From: Pirellulaceae bacterium
GTDB taxonomy: Bacteria; Planctomycetota; Planctomycetia; Pirellulales; Pirellulaceae
Assembly (NCBI GenBank): GCA_020852965.1
Contig: JADYZV010000076.1
Coordinates: 1-43,014, forward strand
Reading direction: 5' to 3'
DNA: 43,014 nt
The notes beneath the pieces are model-generated. The model saw only the letters and a list, made by a program, of their open reading frames with translations. It was not told the DNA's origin and did no database searches. Of the stretch, positions 38,344 to 43,014 are shown one piece after another (position 1 is the stretch's first letter; each line of letters opens with the position of its first letter). Position numbers and translations under genes: made by a program.

Positions 38344-40986
38344 GTGGTATTTCGATTTGAAAAACTGACTGTGAAGGCTCAAGAAGCAGTCGCTGCGGCA
38401 CAGGGCCGCGCCGCCTCATTGGGCAATCCAGACCTGGATACTCTGCATGTCCTACAAGCTCTGTTGGCTGAAGCGGACGGAATCGTCGTTCCGCTACTCA
38501 AGAAAATGGGTGTCTCGGTAGATCAACTGCGCAGTATGACCGACAAAGAACTCGAGCGTCTTCCGAAAGTCAGCGGTGGCCGCGAGCCTCAACTGAGCCC
38601 CACCTTGCGGACCGCTTTGGATGCGGCTTCCAAAGCGGCTGAGACGATGAAGGACGAGTACGTCAGTACCGAGCACTTGTTGATCGGCCTGACCAATTCG
38701 CCTTGCAAAGCGCAAGACCTGCTCAAGCTCAACGGGGTCGACGAGCAAGATGTGCTCAAAGCGCTACAGGCACTGCGCGGTAGTGCGCGTGTAACCGATC
38801 AGAGCCCCGAGGGAAAGTTCAACGCACTAGCGAAGTACGGTATCGATTTGATCGAGCTGGCGCATCAGAACAAAATCGATCCAGTTATCGGACGCGACGA
38901 CGAGATCCGCCGAGTGATACAAGTCCTGTCGCGTCGCACGAAGAACAACCCAGTGTTGATTGGCGAACCTGGCGTAGGTAAGACTGCCATTGTCGAAGGT
39001 TTGGCCCTGCGAATTGTCCAAGGCGATGTCCCGCAGAGTCTCAAGAACAAGCGTGTCATCACGCTCGACCTCGGTTCCTTGCTTGCCGGTACCAAGTTTC
39101 GCGGCGAGTTCGAAGAGCGGCTCAAAGCGGTCTTGCGCGAGGTGAAAGATGCCGAAGGAAACGTGGTTCTGTTCATCGACGAACTGCACACCGTCATTGG
39201 TGCGGGGGCGTCCGAGGGTGGTAGCGATGCGGCCAATCTGCTCAAACCGGAATTGGCTCGGGGAAATCTGCGTTGCATCGGCGCCACGACGCTGGACGAA
39301 TATCGCAAGCACGTTGAAAAGGACGCGGCCTTGGAACGTCGCTTCCAACCGGTGTTTGTCGGAGAGCCGACGGTCGAGAGCACCATCTCCATCCTACGTG
39401 GCTTGAAGGCGCGTTATGAAGCACACCATGGAATCAAAATCCGTGACTCGGCCCTGGTGGCGGCTGCCAATTTGTCCAATCGCTATATCACCGATCGCTT
39501 CTTGCCGGACAAGGCGATCGACCTGGTCGATGAAGCAGCCAGCCGTTTGGCAATGGAACGCGAGAGTGTGCCCGGTGAAATCGACGCAGTGCAACGCCGC
39601 CTGCGACAACTCGAATTGGCTCAGCGTCAATTGGTTGACGAAGGTGATGAAACATCGGAACCACAATTGAAGGTTATCGAAAGCGAAATGCAGCAACTGC
39701 AGCAACAGCTCGCCAGCCTGCGCGAGCAATGGGAAGCCGAGAAGTTGGGGATGAGCGACGTGGCGTCGGTGCGCAAGCAACTCGACCAAGTCGTGCTGGA
39801 ATTCCAACATTTGGAAACCTCGATTCGCGAAAAACAATCGAGCGGCAGCCAAGTTCCCGAGGCCGATTATCAACGCCTGTTTGAACTCGACAAGCAGCGT
39901 CAGACGCTGGCCAAACAAATCGAACAGGATGAGCAAGTCTCCGACATTGCGGCTCAAGCGACGACTGCGGACAGACCGAAATTGTTGCGTACCGAAGTGA
40001 CTGCCGATGAGATCGCCAGCGTCGTCAGCCTGTGGACCGGTATCCCAGTGACTCGGATGATGGAGACGGAGAAAGCCAAATTACTGGTGATGGAAGAGCG
40101 CCTGCACCAACGCGTGGTCGGGCAGGACGACGCCGTGGCCGCCGTAGCCAACGCCGTTCGCCGCAGCCGTAGCGGCTTACAAGATCCAAATCGCCCCATC
40201 GGCTCGTTCTTGTTTTTGGGCCCCACCGGTGTCGGAAAGACCGAACTGTGCAAGGCGCTGGCGCAAATCCTGTTCGATGACGACCAAGCCATGGTGCGAA
40301 TCGACATGAGCGAGTTCATGGAACGGCATTCGGTCAGTCGCATGATCGGTGCCCCTCCCGGTTACGTCGGCTACGAGGAGGGGGGCAAGCTGACGGAAGC
40401 CGTGCGCCGCAGACCCTACAGCGTGATCTTGCTCGATGAAATGGAGAAGGCGCATCCCGACGTATTCAATATCTTGCTGCAAGTCCTCGACGATGGACGT
40501 TTGACCGACGGACAGGGACGCACCGTCAACTTCTCCAACACCGTGGTGGTGATGACCAGCAACGTGGGGAGCCAACTGATTCAACAACTTACGCACGAAG
40601 GAGCCTCCGAAGAAGAACTACAGGACGCCCTCAAAGAATCGCTGCGTGCCAAATTCCTGCCAGAATTCCTCAACCGAATTGACGACACCATCGTCTTTCA
40701 TCCATTGGAACGCGGCCAGATTCATCGTATCGTCGAACTGCAACTCGAGCACTTGCGCGAACAACTCGGCGGACGGCAGATTGAATTGGAGTTCTCGCCG
40801 TCGGTCGTCGAGTACATCGCGACGGCTGGATATGACCCAGCCTACGGAGCTCGACCACTGAAACGCGTCATTCAGCGTGAATTGCAAAACCCGTTGGCAA
40901 CGGCGCTGCTCAAAGGCGATATTGCTGACGGTGGCACCGTGCGCGTGGATGAGCTAGGTGGCGAATTGGTTTTTGAGTGTGGGTAG
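38344..40986 (+). CDS. clpB: Disaggregase ClpB
   Basis: ClpB (Hsp104) is a hexameric AAA+ machine that pulls proteins from aggregates together with DnaK. The 880-residue product has the Clp N-domain (residues 1-145), then AAA1 with Walker A GEPGVGKT (207-214) and Walker [12 protein letters not shown] coiled-coil middle domain lies at about 405-540 ([20 protein letters not shown] onward). AAA2 has Walker A GPTGVGKT (626-633), the pore loop [13 protein letters not shown] and Walker [12 protein letters not shown]. The D2-small domain ends [19 protein letters not shown]. The start is GTG ([16 protein letters not shown]). Length and motifs are normal. A family B repeat follows the stop. Confidence 0.98.
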   Translation: MVFRFEKLTVKAQEAVAAAQGRAASLGNPDLDTLHVLQALLAEADGIVVPLLKKMGVSVDQLRSMTDKELERLPKVSGGREPQLSPTLRTALDAASKAAETMKDEYVSTEHLLIGLTNSPCKAQDLLKLNGVDEQDVLKALQALRGSARVTDQSPEGKFNALAKYGIDLIELAHQNKIDPVIGRDDEIRRVIQVLSRRTKNNPVLIGEPGVGKTAIVEGLALRIVQGDVPQSLKNKRVITLDLGSLLAGTKFRGEFEERLKAVLREVKDAEGNVVLFIDELHTVIGAGASEGGSDAANLLKPELARGNLRCIGATTLDEYRKHVEKDAALERRFQPVFVGEPTVESTISILRGLKARYEAHHGIKIRDSALVAAANLSNRYITDRFLPDKAIDLVDEAASRLAMERESVPGEIDAVQRRLRQLELAQRQLVDEGDETSEPQLKVIESEMQQLQQQLASLREQWEAEKLGMSDVASVRKQLDQVVLEFQHLETSIREKQSSGSQVPEADYQRLFELDKQRQTLAKQIEQDEQVSDIAAQATTADRPKLLRTEVTADEIASVVSLWTGIPVTRMMETEKAKLLVMEERLHQRVVGQDDAVAAVANAVRRSRSGLQDPNRPIGSFLFLGPTGVGKTELCKALAQILFDDDQAMVRIDMSEFMERHSVSRMIGAPPGYVGYEEGGKLTEAVRRRPYSVILLDEMEKAHPDVFNILLQVLDDGRLTDGQGRTVNFSNTVVVMTSNVGSQLIQQLTHEGASEEELQDALKESLRAKFLPEFLNRIDDTIVFHPLERGQIHRIVELQLEHLREQLGGRQIELEFSPSVVEYIATAGYDPAYGARPLKRVIQRELQNPLATALLKGDIADGGTVRVDELGGELVFECG

Positions 40987-41018
40987 TGGTTGGATGGTCG
41001 TTGGAATGGGAAAGCAGT

Positions 41019-41048
41019 CCAACCGACGGCGGAGCGTCGGGCCACATT
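41019..41048 (+). repeat. Family B repeat after clpB
   Basis: The core CGACGGCGGAGCGTCG is followed by GGCCACATT. It sits in the 67-base gap between the convergent clpB and DUF481-like genes and ends five bases before the latter's stop codon. Confidence 0.85.
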
Positions 41049-41053
41049 AGACA

Positions 41054-41977
41054 TTAGAATTTGTAGAGTATTAGCGCGGAGTAGTTGACGTCGTTGGGCT
41101 TGCGGCCATTGGGGGTACTGTCATAGCGATCGGTGGCACCGAGCTTGAAGGAGAGATTGCCATCTGCGCTAATCAAGTATTCCCAGGCGAGATCTGAGAC
41201 CAAGCGGAAATTCGCGAAGTCACTCCACTCGGGAAAATAATCGATTTTGGCTACTAGCTTATTGCGCGCGTTGACTTGATGCTCATAATCCCCACCGAAC
41301 AGCGCTTCCGGCACCCAACGATCATCGGGTCCAACAAACTCTCGAGACACACCGGCACCGAAACGGCCTGTCAACGTGAGTGCATCGGTTCTTGCGAAGT
41401 GATAGCCTAAACCGGCGTTCAAATAATAGCGGTAGTCGAAGGCTTTGAATTTATCAAACTCTAAACCATTCTTGACAAACAGCGTCCTCGGGGAGTCTCC
41501 CAGGAAACGCTCCCAATTGGTATAAATCAGCGCGTTGTTCTGCGTCTCAGTACCGTTCGCCGATGTGCGGTTATAGGTTGCTCGTACGTCAAATAGGGTG
41601 AAGTCCGTCTTGCGATTGAGCCGTGTGCCCGTTTGAAAGCTCGAAGATTCGGAATTCCCCGCCGAGCCATTGAGCCCCAGTTCCACGCTGTTTTCCCAGC
41701 CATCGAGCGGAATCCATGTCCATGGGTAATACCATATCGGCCCAGCAACCGCTTGCTCCTCGGCGGCCAACTGTTCAAAAACCGGTGCCGGTGTATCGGG
41801 ATACAACGGCGGAGGGGGCTGAAACAGGCCCTCGCTCGGTATGCTTGGAAGGACCGGTTGGGTTGCCGTGGGGCGGTACGACTGATCGGTCAGCCAACCT
41901 TGAGCACATACGATCTGGCCGAGTAGGGTCAGCCAAGTCGCGAGTAGTAGCCTGCTTAGCCGCTGCGGCTGAATCAT
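41054..41977 (-). CDS. DUF481-like outer membrane beta-barrel protein
   Basis: From the ATG at 41977 the product has 307 residues, starting with a Sec signal (LSRLLLATWLTLLGQIVCAQ). A Pro-rich linker follows (LPSIPSEGLFQPPPPLYPDT), then a C-terminal barrel of about 210 residues. The barrel has alternating-strand patterns such as VELGLNGSAGNSESSSFQTG, DVRATYNRTSANGTETQNNA and LNAGLGYHFARTDALTLTGR, and a terminal aromatic (SALILYKF), as in outer membrane proteins. It resembles the DUF481 ('salt-induced outer membrane protein') family. The earlier ATGs at 42094 and 41986 are rejected because the first would precede the signal by 39 residues and the second has its GGGA too close. Role unknown. 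Confidence 0.8.
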   Translation of the reverse strand: MIQPQRLSRLLLATWLTLLGQIVCAQGWLTDQSYRPTATQPVLPSIPSEGLFQPPPPLYPDTPAPVFEQLAAEEQAVAGPIWYYPWTWIPLDGWENSVELGLNGSAGNSESSSFQTGTRLNRKTDFTLFDVRATYNRTSANGTETQNNALIYTNWERFLGDSPRTLFVKNGLEFDKFKAFDYRYYLNAGLGYHFARTDALTLTGRFGAGVSREFVGPDDRWVPEALFGGDYEHQVNARNKLVAKIDYFPEWSDFANFRLVSDLAWEYLISADGNLSFKLGATDRYDSTPNGRKPNDVNYSALILYKF

Positions 41978-42126
41978 TTTCGACATTCCCAGACAATAAA
42001 GAGAATCATGGCAGCATGAATCGGATTTAAAAAGCTGCTGCTCAGATGGGCTTGTACGACATCGTGGACCCCCGATCAAGTGGGAAACCCACACGCAGCC
42101 TGCATATTCACTGCAATGTTTGTCGA

Positions 42127-43014
42127 TTAACTTGTGCGCCGCGCCACACGAAGTTTTGCGCTGCGTGAGCGAGGATTGCTAGCAACCTCTGGGTCGCCCG
42201 CTTGAACGGGCCGCCGGGTGACAATTTGCAAGCGTTCGTCCCCACGAAACGCGTATTTGACCAAACGATCTTCAAGTGAATGAAAGCTGATAATAAGCAG
42301 TGCCCCGCCAGGTGCCAAGCAATCGGGGAGTCGAGCTAAAGCGCGCTCCAGGATCGTGAGCTCGTCGTTGACTGCAATTCTCAGCGCTTGAAAAGTCCGT
42401 GTAGCTGGGTCGAGCGACCTGGTGCGAAAGCCACCAGGCGCGGATGCTGCCGATTTCTTGGCGCGTTTCTTTCCAGCCGACTTTTTCCCAGCCCCCGTTT
42501 TGCGCGGATGGGGCACGCTGCGATAGATCAACTCACGTAGTTGACTGGCAGTGCGAATTGGCTCTACACGGCGCGTTTCGACAATGCGATGGGCAATGCG
42601 TCGGCTAAAACGTTCTTCGCCATAACGGTAAATTGTGTCAGCCAACGTCTGTTCATCGATCCGAGCCAACCACTCCCACGCTGGCTCGCCACTGCTGGGA
42701 TCAAAACGCATGTCGAGTGGCCCATCGACCTGAAAGCTGAAACCACGTTCTCGGTCAGCCAATTGATCGCTACTAAGCCCGAGGTCGAGCAGAATTCCAT
42801 CTGCCAGAGGCAAACCATGTTGCTGCAACAGTTCGGGAATCGAATCGTACGACGCATTGGCCACGATTGCGCGACGGCCGAATAACGCTTCGAGCCGAGA
42901 GGCTGCGGCCGGATCGCGATCGACGGCCAGCAGTCTGCCACCGCCCGCGAGCCGCTCCTGCAGCAATCTCGCATGCCCGCCGCCACCTGCCGTACCATCA
43001 ATCCACAACTGGCC
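42127..43014 (-). CDS. rsmH: 16S rRNA (cytosine-1402-N4)-methyltransferase, N-terminus cut by window edge
   Basis: RsmH (MraW) methylates N4 of C1402 in 16S rRNA. The frame stays open to the window edge, and the first visible residues (GQLWIDGTAGGGGHARLL) correspond to the cofactor-binding loop, so roughly the first 25-30 residues are missing. Further landmarks are LLAVDRDPAAASRLEALFG, GILLDLGLSSDQLADRERGF, the DMRFD motif, ATRTFQALRIAVNDEL and LLIISFHSLEDRLVKYAFR. An insertion of about 25-30 residues rich in Lys, Ala and Gly (KKSAGKKRAKKSA) lies between the PHPRKT and DPATRTF segments and is unusual for the family. The gene is commonly first in the division/cell-wall cluster, but its neighbours upstream are out of view. 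Confidence 0.95.
   Translation of the reverse strand, partial: GQLWIDGTAGGGGHARLLQERLAGGGRLLAVDRDPAAASRLEALFGRRAIVANASYDSIPELLQQHGLPLADGILLDLGLSSDQLADRERGFSFQVDGPLDMRFDPSSGEPAWEWLARIDEQTLADTIYRYGEERFSRRIAHRIVETRRVEPIRTASQLRELIYRSVPHPRKTGAGKKSAGKKRAKKSAASAPGGFRTRSLDPATRTFQALRIAVNDELTILERALARLPDCLAPGGALLIISFHSLEDRLVKYAFRGDERLQIVTRRPVQAGDPEVASNPRSRSAKLRVARRTS

Overview
The window looks like part of a planctomycete chromosome, most likely from the Pirellulaceae (Rhodopirellula/Blastopirellula relatives). The evidence is a planctomycete cytochrome/DUF1549/DUF1553 gene followed by a Tat-exported DUF1501 gene, several Tat or secreted proteins of planctomycete type, two membrane-anchored Ser/Thr kinases, moderate-to-high GC, and intergenic regions rich in short palindromic and heptameric repeats. 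This assignment is inferred from gene content; no rRNA or tRNA gene was recognised.

Layout. Bases 1-132 hold the N-terminus of a reverse-strand cation/proton antiporter. Bases 640-6973 form an L-rhamnose catabolic cluster: rhaA, an NCS1-type transporter, a two-helix small membrane protein, an aldehyde dehydrogenase and a double-domain class II aldolase. No rhamnulokinase and no microcompartment shell gene lies in the window. Bases 7127-13430 hold single genes: a Tat-exported protein of unknown function, an AMMECR1-domain protein, a hemerythrin-like protein, a frameshifted beta-propeller lipoprotein, a histone-deacetylase-like hydrolase and a TauE/SafE permease. Bases 13613-20011 encode the PSCyt/DUF1549/DUF1553 protein, the DUF1501 protein and an exported single-CXXCH protein. 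A reverse-strand block follows: an isochorismatase-like hydrolase, then der with a DJ-1/PfpI protein directly downstream. A family 4 uracil-DNA glycosylase ends inside a 31-unit heptamer array.

Bases 24764-29600 are the most unusual part. A transmembrane Ser/Thr kinase, a GT4 glycosyltransferase, a stand-alone GXGXG (glutamate synthase domain 3-like) protein and a degenerate glutamate synthase FMN-domain-like protein are packed with gaps of 0, -4 and -4 bases. Such packing implies one translationally coupled operon whose function I cannot name.

The rest is mainly housekeeping: enolase, riboflavin synthase, RsmA, a second Ser/Thr kinase, prephenate dehydratase, DnaK (with a textbook sigma-54 -24/-12 element upstream and a strong terminator downstream), ClpB, a DUF481-like outer membrane barrel, and an RsmH that runs off the right edge.

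Across the intergenic DNA at least two dispersed palindromic families (called A and B here) and one heptamer family recur in both orientations. Some copies touch or overlap stop codons and start regions.
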